A DNA stretch of 28,685 nt from Candidatus Saccharibacteria bacterium UBA6209 (GTDB taxonomy: Bacteria; Patescibacteriota; Saccharimonadia; Saccharimonadales; Saccharimonadaceae), in assembly GCA_905370345.1 (NCBI GenBank), contig CAJPKE010000008.1, forward strand, positions 1-28,685, given 5' to 3'. The notes under the pieces were generated by a model. That model saw only the letters and a program-made list of their open reading frames with translations, did not search any database and had not been told where the DNA came from. A program made the position numbers and the translations under genes. This document shows, piece by piece, positions 1 through 7,338 of the stretch. How positions within the stretch are numbered: position 1 is the first letter of the stretch; every line of letters starts with the position of its first letter.

Positions 1-43
1 ATTGCGCGAGTGTCAATCGAGGATCTCAAGCAAGACATAGCAC

Positions 44-67
44 AAGGAGCCTGACACCAGGCTCCTT
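44..67 (-). terminator. Hairpin terminating the ATP synthase operon
   Basis: A perfect 10-bp inverted repeat, AAGGAGCCTG / CAGGCTCCTT with loop ACAC, lies 21 nt past the atpC stop. Neither side has a clean T-run, so it may be a weak or factor-assisted terminator, or a 3'-end stabiliser. The hairpin is seen directly. Its terminator role is inferred from its position at the end of the operon. Confidence 0.6.
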
Positions 68-88
68 CGTAGTATTGCCGATATATAA

Positions 89-514
89 TTAGCGTCGTCG
101 CTTACGTCTATGGAGATCAGCAACCTTCAAGCGAACCATATGACGATCGATAAGCTGCTTGGCTTTCTCGCGCTCAACTTGATCGCCAGCTTCATCACGA
201 GCCTTAATGGCGCGCTCCAGAGCCTTCTGAGTTTCCGCCTCGATGATGTCGTCACCGTGATCAGCTTCATCAACCAGAATTTGCACCGACGAATAATCAA
301 TTTTTACCACACCACCAGAGATTGCGAAATATTCCAGATGATTATCGGAATCTTCTTTATGTCGACGCACGGTAATTACGCCGTCTCGTGCAATCGTCAC
401 TAGCGGCTCGTGGCTTGGAAAAACGGAAATTTCGCCGTCAGTAGTTGGAATTGACACCGAATAAACTTCTTCGTCAACCTTCGTACCGACAAGTGTGACT
501 AATGACAATTTCAT
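89..514 (-). CDS. atpC: F1F0 ATP synthase subunit epsilon
   Basis: Central-stalk subunit of F1 that sits with gamma on the c-ring and can inhibit ATP hydrolysis through its C-terminal helices. The 141 residues match the family length. Residues 1-85 form the beta-sandwich part and include the typical stretch GEISVFPSHEPLVT. Residues about 90-141 are the charged helical part, ending in an unusually basic RRKRRR tail. It is the last gene of the atp operon, starting 2 nt after the atpD stop, which fits translational coupling. A 10-bp hairpin follows. Identity rests on sequence pattern and on its place after atpD. Confidence 0.95.
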   Translation of the reverse strand: MKLSLVTLVGTKVDEEVYSVSIPTTDGEISVFPSHEPLVTIARDGVITVRRHKEDSDNHLEYFAISGGVVKIDYSSVQILVDEADHGDDIIEAETQKALERAIKARDEAGDQVEREKAKQLIDRHMVRLKVADLHRRKRRR

Positions 515-516
515 GA

Positions 517-1950
517 CTATTTAGCTTTCTTTTCAGAATGTTTTTTAGCCTCGGCAGATTCAGCTTCAGCGTCGCGAGCGACTTGATCAGCCAACGTACC
601 CTGAACCATATAGAACCAGCTCTCAGGTTTATCGTCATATTTACCAGCCAAGATATCGGCGGCGTCACGAATTGTATCTTCCAATTTAACGTAAACACCT
701 GGGTTCCCGGTAAATTTCTCAGCCACGTGGAATGGTTGCGCCAAGAATCGCTGAATACGACGAGCGCGGGCAACAATCTGCTTCTGATCGTCCGACAATT
801 CTTCCATACCCAAAATAGCAATTATATCCTGAAGCTCTTTATATTGCTGCAAAATTCTCTGAACCTCACGCGCCACGCGGTAATGCTCTTCGCCGACAAT
901 TTCTGGATCAAGCGAGTTTGAACTGGAGTCCAAAACGTCAACCGCTGGATAAATACCAATTTCCGTCAATGCACGGTTCATCACAATTGTAGCATCCAGG
1001 TGAGCAAAGGTCGTCGCAGGAGCCGGGTCGGTCAAGTCGTCAGCTGGCACGTAGACAGCCTGAACGGAGGTAATCGAGCCTTTCTTCGTTGAGGTAATTC
1101 GCTCTTGCAAAGCACCCATTTCCTGCTGAAGGTTTGGCTGATAACCAACCGCGCTTGGCAAACGACCAAGCAAAGCCGACACCTCAGCACCAGCCTGAGT
1201 GTAGCGATAAATATTGTCGATAAATAGCAAGACATCCTTACCTTCATCGCGGAAAGCTTCGGCCATAGCCAGACCCGACAATGCCACGCGCAAACGCGCT
1301 CCAGGCGGCTCATTCATTTGCCCGAAGACTAGCGAAGTCTTGTCCAAAACGCCAGCTTCTTCCATTTCATAGTAAAGGTCGTTACCTTCACGAGTTCGTT
1401 CACCAACACCAGCAAAAACAGAGTTTCCAGAATGGAACTTAGCAATATTATTAATCAACTCAGTGATAAGAACTGTCTTACCAACACCAGCACCGGCAAA
1501 CAAGCCAGCTTTTCCACCTTTAGCAAGTGGCGCAATCAAGTCGACGACCTTAATGCCGGTTTCCAAAATCTCAGTCTTATTTGACTGCTCAGAAAGCGCT
1601 GGAGCAGGGCGGTGAATTGGGGCGGTTTTGCCCTTTGGTTGCGGTTTTTCGTCAATCGCTTCACCGACGACATTGAACATTCGCCCTTGAGTTTCCGCGC
1701 CGACTGGAACGGAAATTGGAGCACCAGTCGCAACAACTTCTGCACCACGACTCAATCCATCCGTCGAAGACAGGGCAATTGCTCGAACAGTATGCTCGTC
1801 CAAGTGCTGAGCGACCTCCAATACCAAATTCTCATCGCCGTTTTTAACGTGCAACGCGTCATAAATCGCTGGAAGCTCAACGTCTCGCGGAAACTCCACG
1901 TCAACGACCACGCCAACGATCTGAATAATTTTACCTAAATCTTTTGCCAT
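517..1950 (-). CDS. atpD: F1F0 ATP synthase catalytic subunit beta
   Basis: Catalytic subunit of F1; three copies alternate with alpha and make ATP from ADP and phosphate. The P-loop GAGVGKT, the following GERTREGND segment and the LLFIDNIYRYTQAGAEVSALLGR Walker B/DELSEED-side region are all readable in order, and the C-terminus carries ILGMEELSDDQ. The usual FRF of FIDNIFRFTQAG is YRY here, a conservative change. An in-frame ATG lies 18 nt upstream (1968), but the codons between spell the ribosome site AAAGGAGA. The start at 1950 (MAKDLGK) is therefore preferred, giving 477 residues. The gap to atpG is 14 nt. Confidence 0.97.
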   Translation of the reverse strand: MAKDLGKIIQIVGVVVDVEFPRDVELPAIYDALHVKNGDENLVLEVAQHLDEHTVRAIALSSTDGLSRGAEVVATGAPISVPVGAETQGRMFNVVGEAIDEKPQPKGKTAPIHRPAPALSEQSNKTEILETGIKVVDLIAPLAKGGKAGLFAGAGVGKTVLITELINNIAKFHSGNSVFAGVGERTREGNDLYYEMEEAGVLDKTSLVFGQMNEPPGARLRVALSGLAMAEAFRDEGKDVLLFIDNIYRYTQAGAEVSALLGRLPSAVGYQPNLQQEMGALQERITSTKKGSITSVQAVYVPADDLTDPAPATTFAHLDATIVMNRALTEIGIYPAVDVLDSSSNSLDPEIVGEEHYRVAREVQRILQQYKELQDIIAILGMEELSDDQKQIVARARRIQRFLAQPFHVAEKFTGNPGVYVKLEDTIRDAADILAGKYDDKPESWFYMVQGTLADQVARDAEAESAEAKKHSEKKAK

Positions 1951-1964
1951 CTTTTTCTCCTTTA

Positions 1965-2846
1965 TCATTGTTCCATCGCCTCCACGCCACCAGAAATTTC
2001 AGCAAGCTCCTGAGTAATCGCCCCTTGACGAGCTTTATTCATAGCTAGCGTCAAATCATCAACCAAGTCACTGGCATTATCCGTAGCATTCTTCATCGCC
2101 ATCATACGCATAGAATGCTCACTAGCGCGAGCGTCAAGCAACGCCTGCAACAGTCGCGCACCAACCAAGCGATACGCCACCGCATCCAAAACCTCTGGAA
2201 TACTCGGCTCATATTTGGCGTCAGAAATCGTGTTAGAAACTTCACTTGGATCAACCAAAACCTCTGTTCCTGCCGGCAATAATCGCCCTAATTTGGCAGC
2301 CTGAACCATACTATTCACAAAACGCGTATAGACAAGTGTAACGGCGTCAACTTCGCCATTTTCAAACATATTTACTGCCGTATTCAAAATCGTATGGAAC
2401 GTCAATCCAGACGGCTGATCTGGCAAATCTTCATACGTACCGATGATTTTCGTATCTTTAAGACGCGTTGCGAATTGCGAAGCTCGCCGACCAATCGTCA
2501 AAGTCAAGTTCTCAATTCCGCGCTCGTCATCACGCTTTAATAGCTCCAAATACTTCTTCAAAACGTTGGTGTTATATGCGCCAGCCAGACCCTTGTCGCT
2601 GGCCACTACGATAATCAATCGCTTATTTATCTTTCGCCTGGCGAACAGCGGGTGATTGTCGGTTGCGCCTTGGCTCGCCAAATAAGACAGTAGTTCTTCC
2701 GCCGCCATTGTGTACGGCGCAGAAGCTTTGTCCGCCTCTTGAGCCCGACGCATTTTACTAGCCGCCACCAATTGCATAGCCTTGGTGATCTGCTTAGTTG
2801 AGTCCACCGAACGAATGCGATTTTTCAGCGCGCGAGTGCTCGGCAT
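1965..2846 (-). CDS. atpG: F1F0 ATP synthase subunit gamma
   Basis: Rotor shaft that couples the c-ring to the alpha3beta3 head. At 293 residues it is normal in size. The N-terminal helix MPSTRALKNRIRSVDSTKQI and the following TKAMQLVAASKMRRAQ are the family hallmark. The C-terminal helix contains MRMMAMKNATDNA and ends ARQGAITQELAEISGG. A Rossmann-like middle section (IVVASDKGLAGAYNTN) is also typical. It follows atpA by 3 nt, is co-transcribed with it, and ends in TGA, which shows TGA is used as a stop here. Confidence 0.96.
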   Translation of the reverse strand: MPSTRALKNRIRSVDSTKQITKAMQLVAASKMRRAQEADKASAPYTMAAEELLSYLASQGATDNHPLFARRKINKRLIIVVASDKGLAGAYNTNVLKKYLELLKRDDERGIENLTLTIGRRASQFATRLKDTKIIGTYEDLPDQPSGLTFHTILNTAVNMFENGEVDAVTLVYTRFVNSMVQAAKLGRLLPAGTEVLVDPSEVSNTISDAKYEPSIPEVLDAVAYRLVGARLLQALLDARASEHSMRMMAMKNATDNASDLVDDLTLAMNKARQGAITQELAEISGGVEAMEQ

Positions 2847-2849
2847 GAA

Positions 2850-4376
2850 TTACTCCTCAAATCCTTTCGCTATTTCTTTCGTAGCTTCATCAATCAATTT
2901 CAATTGCTCATCAGTTGGCTTATCACCCTTATTTAGCTCACGCATAGCGTCTTTAGAATTTTTCCATAGATAAGTCAATAGGGCAGACTGCGCGTCTTTA
3001 ATCTTTGCAACTGGAACTTCGTCAAACATACCGCTAGTCACCGCGTGGATACTGACAAATTGCTCCCAGACGCTCATTGGCTGATATTGTGGCTGCTTCA
3101 GAAGTTCAGTGAGTCGCTGACCACGGTCAATTTGAGCCTTTGTCGCGTCGTCAAGATCTGAGCCGAATTGAGCAAATGATGCCAATTCGCGGAACTGTGA
3201 AAGACCAAGCTTCAAGTTACCACCAACAGACTTAACGGCCTTCGTTTGAGCTGCGCCACCAACACGAGAAACTGATAGACCGGCTGAGATGGCTGGGCGA
3301 ATGCCTTGATAGAACAAGTCGGTTTCCAGGAAAATCTGACCGTCGGTAATAGAAATCACGTTGGTCGGAATGTAAGCGGAAATGTCGCCAGCTTGCGTTT
3401 CGATGATTGGTAGAGCCGTCAAGCTTCCCGCACCAAGTTTATCAGACAATTTAGCCGAGCGCTCCAATAGTCGTGAGTGCAAGTAGAACACGTCACCCGG
3501 GTAAGCTTCGCGTCCTGGTGGGCGGCGCAACAATAGCGACATCTGTCGATAAGCCACCGCGTGCTTGGTCAAATCGTCATAAATCATCAATGCGTGACCG
3601 CCGTTATCGCGGAAGTATTCTCCCATGGCAGTACCAGCGTAAGGCGCCAAGTAAAGCAGTGAGGCCGCGTCGGACGGGCTGGTTGCGACGATAATCGTCT
3701 GATCCATCACGCCTTCTTCTTTCAATCGGTCAACCAATCGAGCGATCTTTGACAATTTTTGACCAATCGCCACATAAACGTTTACCACGCCGGTTTTTTG
3801 ACGAGCCTGATTAATCATTGTATCAATAGCAATTGCCGTCTTACCAGTTTGACGGTCACCAATGATAAGCTCACGCTGACCACGACCGATCGGGAACATC
3901 GCGTCAATCGACATAATACCAGTCATCAGAGGTTCGTGAACCGACTTACGGCCCATCACACCAATAGCGGGACGCTCAATTAAACCACGCTTCTTCGTTT
4001 TAATCGCTGGACCGTCGTCAAGAGGTCGACCTAGCGGATCAACCACTCGTCCCAACAGCTCTTCGCCGACAGGAACGTCTAGCACCGAACCTTTGCGGCG
4101 AACGCTGGCGCCAGCCTTGACCTTATCTTCACCGCCAAGAATCACCGCACCAATTTCATCTTCCATCAAGTTCAGAGCAAACGCCTCAACCGTGCCGCCA
4201 TCAGTTTCAATTTCTAGCACTTCACTATAGCCAGCACTACTTAAGCCGTGCACCCAAGCCACGCCGTCACCAACGCGAATAACCACGCCAGCATCTTCCA
4301 AACCTTCCGTCGCCTCCAGCTGCGCGATTTTTTCCCGCAGGCTTTTGGCTAATTCTGTCACATCAATCTTGCTCAT
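2850..4376 (-). CDS. atpA: F1F0 ATP synthase subunit alpha
   Basis: Non-catalytic nucleotide-binding partner of beta in F1. At 508 residues it has the normal length. The Walker A GDRQTGKT lies around residue 170, after IGRGQRELII. LMIYDDLTKHAVAYRQMSLLLRRPPGREAYPGDVFY is the classic alpha-subunit core, and RVGGAAQTKAVK follows. It sits between atpH (8 nt upstream) and atpG (3 nt downstream). The ribosome site AGGAGG is placed just before the ATG at 4376. No oddity was seen. Confidence 0.97.
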   Translation of the reverse strand: MSKIDVTELAKSLREKIAQLEATEGLEDAGVVIRVGDGVAWVHGLSSAGYSEVLEIETDGGTVEAFALNLMEDEIGAVILGGEDKVKAGASVRRKGSVLDVPVGEELLGRVVDPLGRPLDDGPAIKTKKRGLIERPAIGVMGRKSVHEPLMTGIMSIDAMFPIGRGQRELIIGDRQTGKTAIAIDTMINQARQKTGVVNVYVAIGQKLSKIARLVDRLKEEGVMDQTIIVATSPSDAASLLYLAPYAGTAMGEYFRDNGGHALMIYDDLTKHAVAYRQMSLLLRRPPGREAYPGDVFYLHSRLLERSAKLSDKLGAGSLTALPIIETQAGDISAYIPTNVISITDGQIFLETDLFYQGIRPAISAGLSVSRVGGAAQTKAVKSVGGNLKLGLSQFRELASFAQFGSDLDDATKAQIDRGQRLTELLKQPQYQPMSVWEQFVSIHAVTSGMFDEVPVAKIKDAQSALLTYLWKNSKDAMRELNKGDKPTDEQLKLIDEATKEIAKGFEE

Positions 4377-4384
4377 TTTTCCTC

Positions 4385-4783
4385 CTAGATTTTCTTCGCC
4401 CGCAAGTCGTTTAACTTCTTCAAAACCGTTGCGTCCAGTGTTGCGGTCGGCGTTTGTAGCTTAAAGCCACCAATCAACGTCGGGTCAATTGATTCTCTTA
4501 GCGACACTTTTGGCTTGCTATTTTTGCCGCTCGCCGCAGACGCCAGAAATTGCTCTATTTTACGCCTTGTATTGTCATCAAGCGCTCTCGCACTCTCGAC
4601 CGACGCTACAATTTCACCACGCTCAGCCAGCTCAGTCTCAATATCTCGCACCAACAAATCAACTTCACGTTCGTGCTTTTCGTAAATCAAAAGACCAGCA
4701 ATTTCTTCCAACACCGCATCATTGCCAGCTAAAATTTGTTCAGCTGCGTACTTTGCCAACTTTCTTCTGGACACTAATCTCAT
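4385..4783 (-). CDS. atpH: F1F0 ATP synthase subunit delta, short form
   Basis: Delta links the peripheral stalk (b) to the top of F1. The C-terminal part is recognisable: LRESIDPTLIGGFKLQ followed by LDATVLKKLNDLRAKKI matches the family's conserved LIGG..D.S...L ending. The protein has 132 residues, against about 175-185 in most bacteria. The N-terminal helical domain that grips the alpha subunits looks reduced. The start is fixed by the ATG at 4783 abutting the atpF stop at 4784. The call depends on the C-terminal motif and on operon position between b and alpha. Confidence 0.9.
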   Translation of the reverse strand: MRLVSRRKLAKYAAEQILAGNDAVLEEIAGLLIYEKHEREVDLLVRDIETELAERGEIVASVESARALDDNTRRKIEQFLASAASGKNSKPKVSLRESIDPTLIGGFKLQTPTATLDATVLKKLNDLRAKKI

Positions 4784-5326
4784 CTATTCAGCCTCCTCAA
4801 GCGCTTCCGAAATCAGCTTTGTATCTTTCTTCGCATCAATTTTCTCGCCCAAAACCTTGCCAGTCGCTTCAGCCACCAACTCTAATGTCGAATTGTGCAG
4901 GTCTTTCTTAGCGTTTTCAATTTCTTGAGCAATCGTATTATGCGCTTCTTTAATCAAAGCTTCAGATTTGGCAGTCGCTTTTTTAGCTGCTTCTTCAACG
5001 ACTTCGGTCGCTTCTTCTCGAGCAGACGCCACGATGTCGCTAGCTTGCGCTCGTGCTTTTCGCATAATTTCGGCGGTCATCTCTTCGGCTTTGTCAGCAT
5101 TTTCCTTGGCAGATTTTGCTGCCGCGTCAGCCGCTTTCAGGTCTTTTTCTCGCTTGACGAGCATTTCCATCATTGGCGGATAGACAAACTTGTGAAGAAC
5201 AAATAGCAAGATTAAAAATGCTACCGTCTGAAATGCCAACAGCGCCCAATCAATGCCCAGCGAATCAAACAAACCAGCTTTTTCCGATGCGCCAGAATTG
5301 GCAAATTGTGTTAATATTTTCTCCAC
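4784..5326 (-). CDS. atpF: F1F0 ATP synthase subunit b
   Basis: Peripheral-stalk subunit holding F1 still against the rotor. One membrane helix spans about residues 28-48 (ALLAFQTVAFLILLFVLHKF), followed by the typical YPPM. A long Ala/Lys/Glu-rich coiled coil (about residues 60-170) follows, with the usual LKAADAAAKSAKENADKAEE type of heptad pattern. The N-terminal 25 residues before the helix are longer than in Escherichia coli but common in Gram-positive bacteria. It has 180 residues and lies between atpE and atpH, with no gap to atpH. Confidence 0.95.
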   Translation of the reverse strand: MEKILTQFANSGASEKAGLFDSLGIDWALLAFQTVAFLILLFVLHKFVYPPMMEMLVKREKDLKAADAAAKSAKENADKAEEMTAEIMRKARAQASDIVASAREEATEVVEEAAKKATAKSEALIKEAHNTIAQEIENAKKDLHNSTLELVAEATGKVLGEKIDAKKDTKLISEALEEAE

Positions 5327-5341
5327 AATTTACTCCGAAAA

Positions 5342-5554
5342 CTACATAACTTTGCCGACGATTGCTGCAACGAAACCGATAATAGCAATAGCGTCGATGA
5401 ACGAAATACCCAAGACCATCATTGTGCGTAGGTCGTTGATTTTTTCTGGGTTACGACCAGCGGCGTTCATAGCTGATGCGCCAATGACTGCGGCGCCAGT
5501 TGCTGCAAATGCTGCTGGGATTGCGTAGGTAAGTGTGAATGCTAATGCTTCCAT
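5342..5554 (-). CDS. atpE: F1F0 ATP synthase subunit c (rotor ring)
   Basis: Proton-carrying ring subunit, 70 residues forming a two-helix hairpin with the polar loop AGRNPEKINDLR. The ion-binding carboxylate in helix 2 is Asp54 (SFIDAIAII), as in E. coli rather than the commoner Glu. No clear sodium-site Gln in helix 1 or Glu-Thr pair in helix 2 was seen, so proton use is inferred. In helix 1 the glycine-packing motif is half replaced by alanine (GAAVIGASA, residues 20-28). A strong site AAGGAG sits about 11 nt before the ATG, which suits the high copy number of c. Confidence 0.96.
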   Translation of the reverse strand: MEALAFTLTYAIPAAFAATGAAVIGASAMNAAGRNPEKINDLRTMMVLGISFIDAIAIIGFVAAIVGKVM

Positions 5555-5590
5555 GGTTAATATTCTCCTTTTAATTAATTATTACCTAAT

Positions 5591-6427
5591 TTAATCACTC
5601 TCTGATGCCGCTAATTTATTAGTTTCAACAGAGGAGTGAACATCATCAATTGGCTCGTGTGAATCATGGTGAGCCAGCCCCAGGGAAATAAACACAGTTG
5701 ATAGCATAAAGAAAATATATGCCTGAATACCGCCGATAAATAACTCAAAGAAATAGAATGGTTGCAGAGCTACGGGCGACAAAAACTTCGTCATATAAGC
5801 GATAATTGCCAAGAGAATTTCGCCAGCCAAAACGTTACCAAACAGACGGAAACTCAGTCCCAGCATTCGCGAGAACTCAGCCACTAACTCCAAAATGCCA
5901 ACAAATGACATAATTGGATCACGCAGCGGGTTGATGAAATATCGCCCCAAATTACCCTTAAAGCCCAAATACTTAAACGCGTAAACCTGAGCCGCGACAA
6001 TCGTTACAATCGCCAGACCGAAAGTCATATTAAGATCCGCCACGCCACCGCGGAACAGAGGAGTGTGATGTTCACCGATAGTAATTGGACCAACGATCGG
6101 CAAAAGCCCCAGCCAATACTGCGCAACGATAAAGAAAAACAACGTAATACAAAGCGGAGCAACTTTACGTGCCCATTTTCGGTCCGGAATGACTTGGCAA
6201 ACTGTATTATAAAGTCCGTCGAACGTCCACTGAATTAGCCTCGTAATAAAATTATGCTTCTTTTTACCTAAAACCGCCGCACGAGTACGGAACATTGCCC
6301 ACACCAGTACGATCAATCCCAAGAATCCCATCAAGTGTGAATTCGTAATAGATACGCCAGCGACATTGAAAACTTCATCAACCTTTACTGAAATATGCGG
6401 ACCAGCGCTTGCCATATAATCAATCAT
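5591..6427 (-). CDS. atpB: F1F0 ATP synthase subunit a
   Basis: Stator membrane subunit forming the proton half-channels. It has 278 residues and several membrane helices. The essential arginine is visible in LGLSFRLFGNVLAGEILL, the most conserved stretch of the family. The last helices (ELFIGGIQAYIFFMLSTVFISLG) are also typical. The start overlaps the stop of the upstream small gene as ATGA (6424-6427), with CAGGAG just upstream, so the two are translationally coupled. An internal ATG four codons in (MASAGPHIS) is a possible alternative start. Confidence 0.95.
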   Translation of the reverse strand: MIDYMASAGPHISVKVDEVFNVAGVSITNSHLMGFLGLIVLVWAMFRTRAAVLGKKKHNFITRLIQWTFDGLYNTVCQVIPDRKWARKVAPLCITLFFFIVAQYWLGLLPIVGPITIGEHHTPLFRGGVADLNMTFGLAIVTIVAAQVYAFKYLGFKGNLGRYFINPLRDPIMSFVGILELVAEFSRMLGLSFRLFGNVLAGEILLAIIAYMTKFLSPVALQPFYFFELFIGGIQAYIFFMLSTVFISLGLAHHDSHEPIDDVHSSVETNKLAASESD

Positions 6428-6684
6428 TTCTTCAACTCCTGCTGTTTAATTTTAGCAATTTGCAAAGCTACGAGAATCACTGAGATAATCGCGCCAGAAA
6501 TAATTCCAGCAAGTAACCATCTCATCTTCATTCCGCTGACATTATCCAGCCACAACCCCAACAAAGTTAAGCCAATTGTCGGCAAAAACATTCGCCACAT
6601 TGTACCAATCATCGTCCTCGCCAAAATCATCATCGCGCCAGAATTGCCTGTATTATTAGTCGAAATGTCAGTTTCTTTTACCAT
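6424..6684 (-). CDS. Small AtpI/AtpZ-like membrane protein, first gene of the atp operon
   Basis: An 86-residue protein with two predicted membrane helices (about 27-46 and 57-78) separated by a short basic turn (GMKMRW), an N-terminal polar tail and a charged C-terminus. Its size, topology and place directly before atpB fit the poorly conserved AtpI/AtpZ family. Members of that family assist c-ring assembly or divalent-cation handling. Sequence similarity alone is weak, so the family call rests mostly on synteny. The start codon lies 8 nt below an extended -10 element, so the whole atp transcript should begin leaderless here. Confidence 0.75.
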   Translation of the reverse strand: MVKETDISTNNTGNSGAMMILARTMIGTMWRMFLPTIGLTLLGLWLDNVSGMKMRWLLAGIISGAIISVILVALQIAKIKQQELKK

Positions 6685-6692
6685 TACTTTCC

Positions 6693-6701
6693 ACTATATC
6701 A
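6693..6701 (-). promoter_or_regulatory. Promoter of the ATP synthase operon
   Basis: On the minus strand the sequence is TGATATAGT, an extended -10 element, ending 8 nt before the ATG at 6684. No other promoter-like site was noticed upstream of the operon. It lies back to back with the plus-strand -10 at 6708-6713, so the two RNA polymerase footprints must overlap. Confidence 0.6.
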
Positions 6702-6704
6702 ATC

Positions 6705-6713
6705 TGTTATACT
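6705..6713 (+). promoter_or_regulatory. Promoter of the small Cys/His protein gene
   Basis: TGTTATACT is an extended -10 element ending 10 nt before the ATG at 6724. The transcript would begin at or within a few bases of the start codon. No clear -35 was seen. Confidence 0.6.
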
Positions 6714-6723
6714 ATTTTGCAAG

Positions 6724-6948
6724 ATGCCACGACGAAATTATTCAAAAAATAGTCAAAAAAGCCAAAAAACATCATTGATGTCAATTTCAGGGTTGGCTAA
6801 TTGCCAGAAAAAACGTCGCTTCTCAACAGAGATAAAAGCCCGCCAAGCAGCAGAAATCCAAGAATTAGCAAACCCGAATTTGTCGATTGATATATATCAC
6901 TGCGAATGGTGCAAAAATTGGCATTTGACGTCGAAGAATTCTAAATAG
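6724..6948 (+). CDS. Small basic protein with CxxC...H zinc-site motif, unknown function
   Basis: A 74-residue, Lys/Arg-rich protein. The C-terminus reads YHCEWCKNWHLTS, giving Cys60, Cys63 and His67, with a fourth possible ligand at Cys27. This resembles tiny zinc-ribbon-like proteins whose tail is C-x-x-C-x-x-W-H-L-T. I recognise the shape but no function. It may bind nucleic acid. The first 18 residues are low-complexity (Ser/Lys/Gln), and an in-frame Met19 is an alternative start. The ATG at 6724 is preferred because it sits 10 nt below a strong extended -10. It is divergent from the atp operon. Confidence 0.65.
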   Translation: MPRRNYSKNSQKSQKTSLMSISGLANCQKKRRFSTEIKARQAAEIQELANPNLSIDIYHCEWCKNWHLTSKNSK

Positions 6949-6960
6949 ACGTAACCGTTA

Positions 6961-6969
6961 TGTTATAAT
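6961..6969 (+). promoter_or_regulatory. Promoter of the glutaredoxin-like gene
   Basis: TGTTATAAT, a consensus extended -10, lies 27 nt before the ATG at 6997. The short leader carries AGGGGAA as ribosome site (about 6987-6993). Unlike most first genes in this window, this transcript has a leader. Confidence 0.65.
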
Positions 6970-6996
6970 TGGAAGTGTTATTAAATAGGGGAATAT

Positions 6997-7284
6997 ATGA
7001 GCGAAGACACAACGAACAACCATCAAGACACAAAAGTTGTCGTGTACAACACTAGCTGGTGTGCGTTTTGCCACACGGAAATGGAATGGCTGAAGAAGCT
7101 GGGAATTGATTTTGTATCCAAAGATATCGAGGCTGATCCTGGCGCAAAAGAGGAGTTACTAAATAAAAATGGCGGCAATTTCCAAGGCGTGCCAGTAACG
7201 GATATTAACGGGGAATTAGTGCTTGGTTTTGATCGACCAAAACTGCAAGATTTGCTACGAAAAAACGGCTTACTAGCCGACTGA
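6997..7284 (+). CDS. Glutaredoxin-like thiol-disulfide protein
   Basis: A cytoplasmic redox protein of 95 residues with the thioredoxin fold of the glutaredoxin/NrdH type. The active-site pair is Cys22 and Cys25 (SWCAFC), after the beta strand KVVVYN. The cis-proline segment GVPVTDING and the GFDRPKL glutathione-side loop follow in the expected order. CAFC differs from the classical CPYC; similar variants occur in glutaredoxin-like proteins of Gram-positives. The partner reductase or substrate is not in the window. It has its own promoter and a terminator just downstream. Confidence 0.88.
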   Translation: MSEDTTNNHQDTKVVVYNTSWCAFCHTEMEWLKKLGIDFVSKDIEADPGAKEELLNKNGGNFQGVPVTDINGELVLGFDRPKLQDLLRKNGLLAD

Positions 7285-7305
7285 TTTTCTTAAAAACGAT
7301 TCAAG

Positions 7306-7338
7306 ATTTTCCGTCAAATTCTGGCGGAAAATTTTTAT
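7306..7338 (+). terminator. Intrinsic terminator after the glutaredoxin-like gene
   Basis: ATTTTCCG (7306-7313) pairs with CGGAAAAT (7325-7332) across an 11-nt loop, followed by a T-rich stretch. It overlaps the last codons of the convergent ABC-F gene, so it may limit read-through in both directions. Confidence 0.7.
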
